From Clostridia bacterium (GTDB lineage: Bacteria; Bacillota; Clostridia; Monoglobales; Monoglobaceae), in contig JAFQRU010000009.1 of the NCBI GenBank assembly GCA_017409915.1, positions 1-6,462 on the forward strand: 6,462 nt of DNA, given 5' to 3'. This document shows positions 1-6,335 of the stretch, one piece after another. Below the pieces are notes generated by a model that did no database searches, was not told where the DNA came from, and worked only from the letters and a program-made list of their open reading frames with translations. Position numbers and translations under genes: made by a program. The first letter of the stretch is position 1. Each line of letters starts with the position of its first letter.

Positions 1-1262
1 ATACATCTTATTGCCGCCTCGCCCTCTTCCCTTACAAGCTTTTCTCCGCAGGCAGGACATACCTTTGGCATTTCATAAGGGACACTTGTTTCGCTTCGGG
101 CGTCAAACACAACCTCAACAACTTCGGGGATAATATCCCCTGCTTTTCTTATTCGGACTGTGTCGCCGATTCGTATATCTTTTTCCTTAATATAGTCCTC
201 ATTATGAAGGGTTGCCCGGCTTACTGTTGACCCTGCAACTTTAACGGGGGCAAACACCGCATTAGGCGTTACGACACCTGTTCTTCCAACCTGGACGATA
301 ATATCTAATACCTTTGTTTCCTTGATTTCCGCAGGGAATTTATAGGCAACCGCCCATCTTGGCACTTTGGTTGTTGAGCCTAAAAGCTCCCTTTGAGCTA
401 GGCTGTTTACCTTTATAACCACTCCGTCAATATCAAAGGGCAACTCACCCCTGTCGTCGCCTATACTTAAAATTTCGTTATATACATCTTCAATATTTCC
501 AAAAATCTTTCGTCTTGGACTTACCTTAAAGCCGAGGTCTTCAAGATAATCAAGACCTTCACTGTGGCTTGTTAGTTCTTTCCCTGTTATCTGTTGGATA
601 TTAAAAATAAAAATATCAAGGTTTCTTTTTGCGGTAACCGAGCTGTCAAGCTGACGAAGGGAACCTGCCGCCGCATTTCTCGGGTTTGCAAATAAGCTTT
701 CCCCTTCCAGTTCTCTTTCTTCATTCAGTCTTTCAAAAGATTTCTGAGGCATATAAACCTCGCCCCTGACCTCTAAGAATTCAGGAGCATTTTTTATTTC
801 CAGGGGAATAGATTTAACTGTTTTAAGGTTTTCCGTTATGTTTTCGCCGATGTTTCCGTCTCCTCTTGTTGAGCCACGGAAAAACTTTCCGTTTTCATAT
901 TCAAGAGATACGGAAAGGCCGTCTATTTTCATTTCAACAACATATTCATATTTGCCTTCGCCCAGTGCATTTTTAACTCTTTCGTCAAAGTCAAAAAGCT
1001 CTTCTTTGGAGAAAACATCAGAGAGGCTTTGCATCTGCACGGCGTGTTCAACCTGTTCAAACTTAGAAAGAACCGCTCCGCCAACTCTTACAGTCGGGGA
1101 GTTAGGGTCTTTAAACTGAGGATTTTCCTCTTCAAGCTTTATAAGTTTATGGAGGAGGGCATCATATTCAAAGTCGGATATTGTCGGATTATCCATAACA
1201 TAATAGTTATAGTTATGCGCATTAAGCTCTTCTCTGAGTCTTTCAATTTCCGCTTTTATCAT
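1..1262 (-). CDS. ligA: NAD+-dependent DNA ligase LigA, N-terminal 420 residues (3' end beyond window)
   Basis: Seals nicks in duplex DNA using NAD+ as the adenyl donor; essential in replication (Okazaki fragments) and repair. Residues 1-70 are the NMN-binding Ia domain, with the HNYNYYVMDNPTISDFEYD block. The adenylation domain follows: motif I is EMKIDG with the catalytic lysine at K112, motif III is LEVRGEVYMP near 163-172, motif IV is DIDGVVIKV near 277-285, and AYKFP carries K308. The OB fold starts near 320 (VQVGRTGVVTPNAVFAPV). The visible sequence ends inside the four-cysteine zinc finger (C402, C405, C420); the fourth cysteine, the helix-hairpin-helix domain and the BRCT domain lie outside the window. 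The family is usually about 650-680 residues, so roughly 63% is present. The ATG at 1262 follows a strong AAGGAGGA that overlaps the yunB stop codon, with only 12 bases between the genes. No frameshift is seen. Identity is secure. Confidence 0.97.
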   Translation of the reverse strand, partial: MIKAEIERLREELNAHNYNYYVMDNPTISDFEYDALLHKLIKLEEENPQFKDPNSPTVRVGGAVLSKFEQVEHAVQMQSLSDVFSKEELFDFDERVKNALGEGKYEYVVEMKIDGLSVSLEYENGKFFRGSTRGDGNIGENITENLKTVKSIPLEIKNAPEFLEVRGEVYMPQKSFERLNEERELEGESLFANPRNAAAGSLRQLDSSVTAKRNLDIFIFNIQQITGKELTSHSEGLDYLEDLGFKVSPRRKIFGNIEDVYNEILSIGDDRGELPFDIDGVVIKVNSLAQRELLGSTTKVPRWAVAYKFPAEIKETKVLDIIVQVGRTGVVTPNAVFAPVKVAGSTVSRATLHNEDYIKEKDIRIGDTVRIRKAGDIIPEVVEVVFDARSETSVPYEMPKVCPACGEKLVREEGEAAIRC

Positions 1263-1268
1263 ACTACT

Positions 1269-1276
1269 TCCTCCTT
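1269..1276 (-). promoter_or_regulatory. ligA ribosome binding site overlapping the yunB stop codon
   Basis: On the minus strand this reads AAGGAGGA, near-perfect complementarity to the 16S rRNA 3' end, and lies 6 bases before the ligA ATG. The yunB TAA stop (1275-1277) shares bases with it, so ribosomes finishing yunB would land on the ligA start. Translational coupling is an inference from this overlap. Confidence 0.85.
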
Positions 1277-1907
1277 ATTTTTTCACATCAACATAAGTAT
1301 TTGGGACATTTCCCACTATAACCGTCATTAAAACCGGGACATTGCTTTTAATTTCAATCTCTGCCCCGTCTCCTAACGCCAGAAGCTTTCCTTCCATCTG
1401 GATAACTGCATTTATGGTAAGCCTTGTCTGATTTACCCCAACCGAGTCGAAAGATGAGACTATGTCCGTTTCCATAAGTCCTGCACCAATCAGCTGGACG
1501 GGAATTTCAAAGCCATCCATAAACCCGCTGTTAATACCGAAAATACCATTAAAAGGATACTCAACATTAATTTCCTTTATTTTGTCCAGTTCTTCCTGAA
1601 TTTTGAGGGAGATTTTCGATTTTAAACGGTTTATTTCCATTGTGTTCGTTCTTATGCCTTTTATTTCTCCTTTTTCGTCTCTGTCGATTATAATAAAATC
1701 TTCCGCCTTGGGGCCTTCCTCGACGCACTCAATAACCGCATTGTTGCAGATTTTATTAAAATCGCTCTGGAATGCCGACGCTGCCATTTCGCAGATATCG
1801 GGGGCAATTCCACGACATAAGGTTACAAAGGCAAAGGCAACTATCAAGCTTCCTACAATACACGGCCACGCCTCAAACCTTTTATATACTGCTCTTTTTT
1901 TATACAT
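1275..1907 (-). CDS. yunB: Sporulation protein YunB
   Basis: A single-pass membrane protein needed for efficient sporulation in Bacillus; its biochemical role is unknown. The 210-residue protein (from ATG 1907) has a short basic N-terminus (YKKRAVYKRF), one hydrophobic segment at about residues 14-32 (WPCIVGSLIVAFAFVTLC), then an extracytoplasmic domain. Family hallmarks are visible in the C-terminal half: FDSVGVNQTRLTI near 153-165, and NVPVLMTVIVGNVPNTY near 189-205. It is somewhat shorter than the roughly 250-residue B. subtilis protein, as recalled. A TTG six bases upstream (1911-1913) would add two residues, but it sits only 4 bases after the GAGG core, while the ATG sits 10 bases after it; the ATG is preferred. 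It lies between parC (53-base gap) and ligA (12-base gap), so it is probably cotranscribed with replication genes. No strong private promoter is evident. Confidence 0.9.
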   Translation of the reverse strand: MYKKRAVYKRFEAWPCIVGSLIVAFAFVTLCRGIAPDICEMAASAFQSDFNKICNNAVIECVEEGPKAEDFIIIDRDEKGEIKGIRTNTMEINRLKSKISLKIQEELDKIKEINVEYPFNGIFGINSGFMDGFEIPVQLIGAGLMETDIVSSFDSVGVNQTRLTINAVIQMEGKLLALGDGAEIEIKSNVPVLMTVIVGNVPNTYVDVKK

Positions 1908-1915
1908 AGACAAAG

Positions 1916-1922
1916 CACCTCT
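1916..1922 (-). promoter_or_regulatory. yunB ribosome binding site
   Basis: The minus strand reads AGAGGTG. Its spacing favours the ATG at 1907 over the in-frame TTG at 1913, which would be only 2 bases from the end of this element. Both starts give the same protein apart from two residues. Confidence 0.6.
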
Positions 1923-1960
1923 TTATAATTTTATGCACTTTGCCCATTTGGTTTCATATT

Positions 1961-4186
1961 TTATTCGTCAAGGAGAGACATTTGCTCGTAGCCTGTGTCG
2001 TCTTCTCTTAAAAATGCGCCTTTTGCAGGGATATTCTTCGTTCTGTAATGGCTTACATTTTTAATTCCTGCTTCCCCTAAAAGTTTAAGGTCAGACACAA
2101 CGCTTCCCTTTTTAGGAGTCATAACGCTTACGCCCTGAGAATTCTTTGTTGTCTTTTCCGCAATTACAGAAGTGTTAAATACAAGGGCTTTTCCTATACT
2201 GCTCATCGCCACCATATCAGTATCTTCCAAAATATGAATAATCTTAACTGTGGGGGATTTCAATGAGAATGCGTTTGTAAGCTTCTTTCTGTTCTGCTTG
2301 GTTTCATAGGCTTTAAGAGGAATCTTTGCCATTTTTCCGTTTTCAAAGGCGAAAATGAGATGACCTTTAAAGTCCTCTGTTGCTACCATACCGAGGGTAT
2401 TTTCGCTGCTTCCCATACCCATAAGGTTAGGGATAAATTCGCCCATCTGACTTGCCTTACAGTCAGGGATGTTATTTGCCTTAATCTTATAGGCGTCTCC
2501 GCTGTCGGAGAAGAATATAACCTCGCATTTATTACTGCATTCAATTTCCTGGATAATCTCGTCGTCCTCTTTGAGCTTATGCTCTCCGCTTGTCCTTAAA
2601 GATACAAGAGATATTTTCTTTATATAGTTTCCTTTTGTTCGGAAAAGCTTAACCTGGTAATCAGGGATTTCCTCTTCTTCGGAGATTTCAACAACCTCGT
2701 CTTCATAGATAATTCCCGTTTTGCGCTCTGTTCCGAATTTTTTGGAAATCTCTTTAAGCTGTTTTTCAATAAGTCTTTCAATTTTTGTGTTGCTTGAAAG
2801 GGTAGCAGAAAGCTCGGCTATTTCCTTTTCAAGAGCCGCAATTTCTTCGGTTTTCTTTAAGATGTACTCTTTATTGAGGTTACGGAGTTTGATTTCCGCA
2901 ACGAATTCTGCCTGAATTTCGTCAATATCGAAGCCTTTCATAAGATTTGGAACAACCATTTCGTCTTCTTCGGTTTCACGGACGATATGAACGGCTTTAT
3001 CAATATCTAAAAGTATCTTTTCAAGGCCTCTTAAAAGGTGGAGCTTGTCGCTCTTTTTATCAATATCAAATCTTAATGAACGCTTGATACAGTTCTTTCT
3101 GAATCTGAGCCATTCGCAGAGGATATCGCTTACGCCCAATACCATTGGAGAGCCTTCAACCAATATGTTAAAGTTACAGCCAAAGCTATCCTGAAGAGGG
3201 GTTGCCTTATAGAGCTTTGTCATAAACTTTTCAGGGTCAGTTCCTTTTTTAAGGTCAATTGTTATTTTAAGACCCATTTTATCCGTTTCGTCACGGACAT
3301 CGGAAATTTCTTTAAGCTTTCCTGCACGGATAAGCTCAACAATCTTTTCAATTATCGCTTCAACTGCTGTAGTATATGGAATTTCATAAATATCAATACA
3401 GTTGCTCTTTTTATCATATTCGTATCTGCCTCGAACCTTTATGCTTCCTCTTCCTGTTTTATAAATTTCTGTCATAAGGTCGCGGTTATAGATAACATCG
3501 CCACCTGTTGAAAAGTCAGGGGCTTTTAAAATTTCAGTAAGATCGCAATCGGGGTCTTTCATAACCGCAATAGCTGCGTCGCAGATTTCCGATAAATTAA
3601 AACTGCAAATATTTGACGCCATACCAACGGCGATACCCTGATTGGGATTAACCAATATATTCGGGAATGACACGGGGAGCAGAGTTGGCTCTTTTAAGCT
3701 TCCGTCATAGTTATCCACCATATCAATAGTATTTTTATCAATATCTTTGAATACCTCTGTGCAGATAGAGCCAAGCTTAACTTCCGTATATCTTGATGCG
3801 GCATAAGCCATATCACGGGAATACTGTCTGCCGAAGTTACCCTTTGATTCAACAAAGGGGTGGAGGAGCGCCTGGTGGCCTTCTGTAAGTCTTACCATTG
3901 TTTCATAAATCGCCGCGTCGCCATGAGGATTAAGCTTCATTGTTGAGCCAACAACATTTGCTGACTTAGTAAGCCTTCCTGATAAAAGTCCCATTTTATA
4001 CATCGTATAAAGAAGCTTTCTGTGGGAGGGTTTAAAGCCGTCTATTTCAGGAATGGCACGGGAAACTATAACGCTCATTGCATAGGGCATATAGTTTGTT
4101 TCCAAAGTTTCAATTATCCTCTGCTCTCTTGCAGGGGCATCGTGAAAAATCTTAACCTCTTCCTTTGCCTTCTTTCCTTTTGCCAT
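1961..4186 (-). CDS. parC: Type IIA DNA topoisomerase subunit A, topoisomerase IV-type (ParC)
   Basis: The DNA-cleaving subunit of a type IIA topoisomerase, acting with ParE to decatenate and relax DNA. The 741-residue product (from ATG 4186) has the winged-helix domain with PHGDAAIYE at 87-95, and the catalytic tyrosine in AASRYTE (Y133, preceded by R132) that makes the 5'-phosphotyrosyl link. GIAVGMA at 184-190 carries the DNA-bending isoleucine (I185). Residues 375-485 form the C-gate coiled coil (DEIQAEFVAEIKLRNL), and a short beta-pinwheel runs from about 507 to 730. The GyrA box (QRRGGKG-like) that lets gyrase wrap DNA is not found, and the protein is shorter than GyrA, so decatenase is favoured over gyrase. 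At the E. coli GyrA Ser83 position there is Ala91, with Glu95 at the Asp87 position. A TTG at 4204 would add six residues but lacks a good Shine-Dalgarno. It lies 24 bases after parE. A second GyrA-like paralogue is the alternative name. Confidence 0.9.
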   Translation of the reverse strand: MAKGKKAKEEVKIFHDAPAREQRIIETLETNYMPYAMSVIVSRAIPEIDGFKPSHRKLLYTMYKMGLLSGRLTKSANVVGSTMKLNPHGDAAIYETMVRLTEGHQALLHPFVESKGNFGRQYSRDMAYAASRYTEVKLGSICTEVFKDIDKNTIDMVDNYDGSLKEPTLLPVSFPNILVNPNQGIAVGMASNICSFNLSEICDAAIAVMKDPDCDLTEILKAPDFSTGGDVIYNRDLMTEIYKTGRGSIKVRGRYEYDKKSNCIDIYEIPYTTAVEAIIEKIVELIRAGKLKEISDVRDETDKMGLKITIDLKKGTDPEKFMTKLYKATPLQDSFGCNFNILVEGSPMVLGVSDILCEWLRFRKNCIKRSLRFDIDKKSDKLHLLRGLEKILLDIDKAVHIVRETEEDEMVVPNLMKGFDIDEIQAEFVAEIKLRNLNKEYILKKTEEIAALEKEIAELSATLSSNTKIERLIEKQLKEISKKFGTERKTGIIYEDEVVEISEEEEIPDYQVKLFRTKGNYIKKISLVSLRTSGEHKLKEDDEIIQEIECSNKCEVIFFSDSGDAYKIKANNIPDCKASQMGEFIPNLMGMGSSENTLGMVATEDFKGHLIFAFENGKMAKIPLKAYETKQNRKKLTNAFSLKSPTVKIIHILEDTDMVAMSSIGKALVFNTSVIAEKTTKNSQGVSVMTPKKGSVVSDLKLLGEAGIKNVSHYRTKNIPAKGAFLREDDTGYEQMSLLDE

Positions 4187-4195
4187 TTCCTTCAG

Positions 4196-4201
4196 TCCTT
4201 T
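4196..4201 (-). promoter_or_regulatory. parC ribosome binding site that decides the start
   Basis: The minus strand reads AAAGGA, 9 bases before the ATG at 4186. The in-frame TTG at 4204 immediately precedes this element and has only a weak TAGAAA upstream, so the ATG is the better start. Confidence 0.6.
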
Positions 4202-4210
4202 CAATTTCTA

Positions 4211-6193
4211 TTACATAACATCAAGCATATCAATATATTCGTGGCCGTGTTCGGCGATATGCTCTTTTCTTCCTGCAAGGTTGTCCCCCAAAAGAAGCTC
4301 GAAAACTTCCTGAGTTCTTTCTATATCATCGGGCATAACCTTGATCAGGCGTCTTGTTTCGGGGTTCATAGTGGTTTCCCACATCATTTCAGGCTGGTTT
4401 TCACCAAGACCTTTGCTTCGCTGAATGGTATATTTCTTTCCTTCAAGCTTTTCAAGTATCTCAGCCTTTTCCTTTTCGTCATAGGCAAAATATGTCTTAT
4501 CCTTCGCATTTATCTCATAAAGAGGAGATTCGGCGATATAGACATAACCTTTTTCGATAAGTGTCGGGGCAAGACGGTAAATCATTGTTAAAACAAGTGT
4601 TCTTATCTGGAAGCCGTCAACATCGGCATCGGTACAGATTATAATCTTGTTCCAACGGAGATTTCCTAAATCAAAGGAATTTAAATCCTTATTGTGCTTG
4701 GTTTTAATCTCAACACCGCAACCTAAAACTTTAAGCAAATCAACAATAATTTCACTTGCGAAAATCTTGTTATAGTCCGCTTTTAAGCAGTTTAAGATCT
4801 TACCTCTTATTGGGATAATCGCCTGGAACTCACTGTCTCTTCCCAATTTACAAGCACCAAGAGCAGAATCACCCTCAACGATATAGACTTCTCTTCTTTC
4901 TATATCCTTTGTTCGGCAGTCAACGAATTTCTTGACACGGGTCATAGCGTCCATTGTTCCGCCAAGCTTTTTCTTAACATCTATTCTCGTTTTCTCCGCT
5001 GATTCACGGCTTCTTTTGTTAACAAGAACCTGTTCGGAAAACTTTTCCGCATCCGCTTTGTTTTCTATAAAATAGACATCAAGCTGTTCACGGAGGAATT
5101 CTGTCATTGCTTCCTGGATAAATTTATTTGTTATAGCCTTTTTGGTCTGGTTTTCATAGCTGGTTACAGTTGAGAATGAGTTACTTACCAAAATCAAACT
5201 GTCCGAAACATCGTTAAATGTTATCTTTGCCTCATTTTTCTTATATTTATTGTTATTTTTGATATACTTATCTAAGGCATAGACAAAGGCGTTTTTAACC
5301 GCTTTATCAGGAGAGCCGCCGTGCTCTAAGAAGCTTGAGTTATGGTAATATTCCAAAACATTTACCTCGTTATTCATACAGAAAGCAAAGCTCATTTTAA
5401 CCTTATATTCATCCAAATCTTCACGGTCGCGACCTTTTCTTTCAGCTTCAATATAATGAATTTCCGTCTTTTCTTTGCCTCCTGAAAGTTCTTTAATATA
5501 GTCGGTTATGCCGTTTTCATAAAGATATTCAAATTCTTCAAACTGGTCTTTTCCGTATTCGTTTCTTAAAACGAACTTAACCCCGGGGTTAACAACAGCC
5601 TGCTTTTTTATTACCCCCTGGAAATAGTCAAGAGAAATATCTATATCTGTAAATACCTTAATATCAGGCTTCCAGCGGATTTTTGTTCCCGTATGTCTGT
5701 GGCGGAACGGGGTTTTCATAAGTCCGCCGATATTCAAACCTTTTTCAAAATGGAGGTTATATTTATTCCCGTCTCTTAAAATTTCAACATCCATATACTC
5801 GGAGCTGAACTGGGTTGCGCAGGTGCCAAGACCGTTTAAACCAAGGCTGAATTCATAGTTGCTTCCTGAATTGTTTTCGTATTTACCACCTGCATACATT
5901 TCGCAAAAGACAAGCTCCCAGTTAAACCTCTCCTCTGCCTTATTATATTCAACAGGAATTCCTCGTCCGTAGTCTTCAACCTCAACGGACTTGTCCATAA
6001 ATTTCGTAACCTTTATAATATTTCCGTAGCCTTCTCTTGCCTCGTCAATGGAGTTTGACAAAATCTCAAAAACGGAATGCTGACAACCTTCGATACTGTC
6101 CGAACCGAAGATAACCGCAGGGCGTTTTCTGACTGTGTCAGGGCCTTTTAGCATTTTTATACTGTCATTTCCGTAACTCTCTTTCGCGCACAT
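4211..6193 (-). CDS. parE: Type IIA DNA topoisomerase subunit B, topoisomerase IV-type (ParE), divergent
   Basis: The ATPase subunit that drives strand passage with ParC. The 660-residue product has a GHKL ATPase domain with the catalytic-base glutamate E43, Mg-binding N47 (FEILSNSIDEA) and DYGRGIP (D74). The ATP lid reads SLGLNGLG at 116-123, TGT is at 168-170, and the transducer carries the QTK loop at 349-351. TOPRIM motifs follow: EGDSA at 440-444 (E440), PIRGK at 461-465, and TDADVDG at 521-527 with the acidic triad D522/D524/D526. KGLGE is at 594-598, and the C-terminus is complete. Length matches ParE and Gram-positive GyrB (about 640-660) and lacks the proteobacterial GyrB insert. Oddities: PAVIFG replaces PGMYIG, SN replaces DN, GLNGLG replaces GLHGVG, GGSP replaces GGTH, and FQ replaces SH after TDADVDG. 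ATG 6193 is chosen because GGAGG is 9 bases away; ATG 6199 is only 3 bases away. It is first in the putative operon, behind a strong promoter. Confidence 0.9.
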   Translation of the reverse strand: MCAKESYGNDSIKMLKGPDTVRKRPAVIFGSDSIEGCQHSVFEILSNSIDEAREGYGNIIKVTKFMDKSVEVEDYGRGIPVEYNKAEERFNWELVFCEMYAGGKYENNSGSNYEFSLGLNGLGTCATQFSSEYMDVEILRDGNKYNLHFEKGLNIGGLMKTPFRHRHTGTKIRWKPDIKVFTDIDISLDYFQGVIKKQAVVNPGVKFVLRNEYGKDQFEEFEYLYENGITDYIKELSGGKEKTEIHYIEAERKGRDREDLDEYKVKMSFAFCMNNEVNVLEYYHNSSFLEHGGSPDKAVKNAFVYALDKYIKNNNKYKKNEAKITFNDVSDSLILVSNSFSTVTSYENQTKKAITNKFIQEAMTEFLREQLDVYFIENKADAEKFSEQVLVNKRSRESAEKTRIDVKKKLGGTMDAMTRVKKFVDCRTKDIERREVYIVEGDSALGACKLGRDSEFQAIIPIRGKILNCLKADYNKIFASEIIVDLLKVLGCGVEIKTKHNKDLNSFDLGNLRWNKIIICTDADVDGFQIRTLVLTMIYRLAPTLIEKGYVYIAESPLYEINAKDKTYFAYDEKEKAEILEKLEGKKYTIQRSKGLGENQPEMMWETTMNPETRRLIKVMPDDIERTQEVFELLLGDNLAGRKEHIAEHGHEYIDMLDVM

Positions 6194-6202
6194 TGGCATA
6201 TA

Positions 6203-6207
6203 CCTCC
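6203..6207 (-). promoter_or_regulatory. parE ribosome binding site that decides between two ATGs
   Basis: The minus strand reads GGAGG. It is 3 bases from the ATG at 6199 and 9 bases from the in-frame ATG at 6193. The second spacing is normal and the first is too tight, so translation probably starts at 6193; the difference is two residues. Confidence 0.65.
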
Positions 6208-6216
6208 ATTTAAAAA

Positions 6217-6232
6217 ATACTATATATAGTAT
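6217..6232. promoter_or_regulatory. 16-bp perfect palindrome at the parE promoter, candidate NrdR box
   Basis: ATACTATATATAGTAT is identical to its own reverse complement over all 16 bases. The NrdR-box consensus as recalled (acaCwAtATaTwGtgt, also a 16-bp palindrome) matches at every position except 2 and 15, a single symmetric pair. It abuts the -10 box of the parE promoter and covers the expected transcription start (about 6226), so a bound repressor would block RNA polymerase. NrdR sites normally occur as pairs about 31-32 bp apart centre to centre; no convincing second box is seen on either side. The palindrome is certain; the regulator is inferred. Confidence 0.6.
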
Positions 6233-6261
6233 ATTATGACAAATTTAACCCACAATGTCAA
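6233..6261 (-). promoter_or_regulatory. Sigma-A promoter of the parE-parC-yunB-ligA unit
   Basis: The minus strand has TTGACA (6256-6261, perfect -35), a 17-bp spacer, then CATAAT (6233-6238, 5 of 6 to TATAAT). The expected start near 6226 gives a leader of about 33 bases with the GGAGG ribosome binding site. This is the only strong promoter found for the four minus-strand genes. Confidence 0.85.
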
Positions 6262-6264
6262 GGG

Positions 6265-6288
6265 ATTTTTTCGCTTTTGCTTGTTTTT
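6265..6288. other. Three short T/A tracts upstream of the parE -35 box
   Basis: T-runs lie at 6266-6271, 6275-6278 and 6284-6288 on the plus strand, centred about 8 and 9.5 bases apart. Read toward parE they are A-tracts just upstream of TTGACA, where an UP element or intrinsic DNA curvature would act. The spacing is only approximately helical, so a functional role is inferred. Confidence 0.35.
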
Positions 6289-6312
6289 GGAAAGACCGTG
6301 TGGTAATATAAT
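6281..6312 (+). promoter_or_regulatory. Possible promoter of the radical SAM gene
   Basis: A perfect TATAAT lies at 6307-6312 but has no good -35 at 16-18 bp. Alternatively TTGTTT (6281-6286), a 17-bp spacer and TG-extended TAATAT (6304-6309) form a weak promoter. Either would start transcription around 6316-6319, giving a leader under 20 bases that still keeps the AAAGGA at 6321-6326. Confidence 0.45.
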
Positions 6313-6335
6313 ATTAAAGGAAAGGAATGTTTCTT

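Noticed and set aside
838..1331. Two overlapping plus-strand open frames antisense to ligA
   Set aside because: The minus strand here encodes the ligase adenylation motif KIDG and domain Ia without interruption; the plus frames have low-complexity Ser/Pro/Leu-rich or Phe/Ile-rich products.
1908..1960. A terminator between parC and yunB
   Set aside because: No GC-rich inverted repeat followed by a T-run is visible on the minus strand in this gap.
1966..1971. TTGACG on the minus strand near the parC stop as a -35 box for yunB
   Set aside because: No -10-like hexamer lies 16-18 bases downstream (AATGGG at 17), and the bases encode the parC C-terminus.
1603..2064. Plus-strand open frame of 153 codons antisense to yunB and the parC end
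   Set aside because: It overlaps conserved family motifs on the minus strand and has no recognisable domain or clear ribosome binding site.
4022..4591. Plus-strand open frame of 189 codons across the parC-parE junction
   Set aside because: It lies wholly antisense to two well-supported topoisomerase genes; its translation is rich in Phe, Leu and Cys without recognisable motifs, as expected for a shadow frame.
6248..6264. A second NrdR-type box about 31-32 bp upstream of the palindrome
   Set aside because: The sequence there matches the consensus at fewer than half the positions, is not palindromic, and is occupied by the -35 box.
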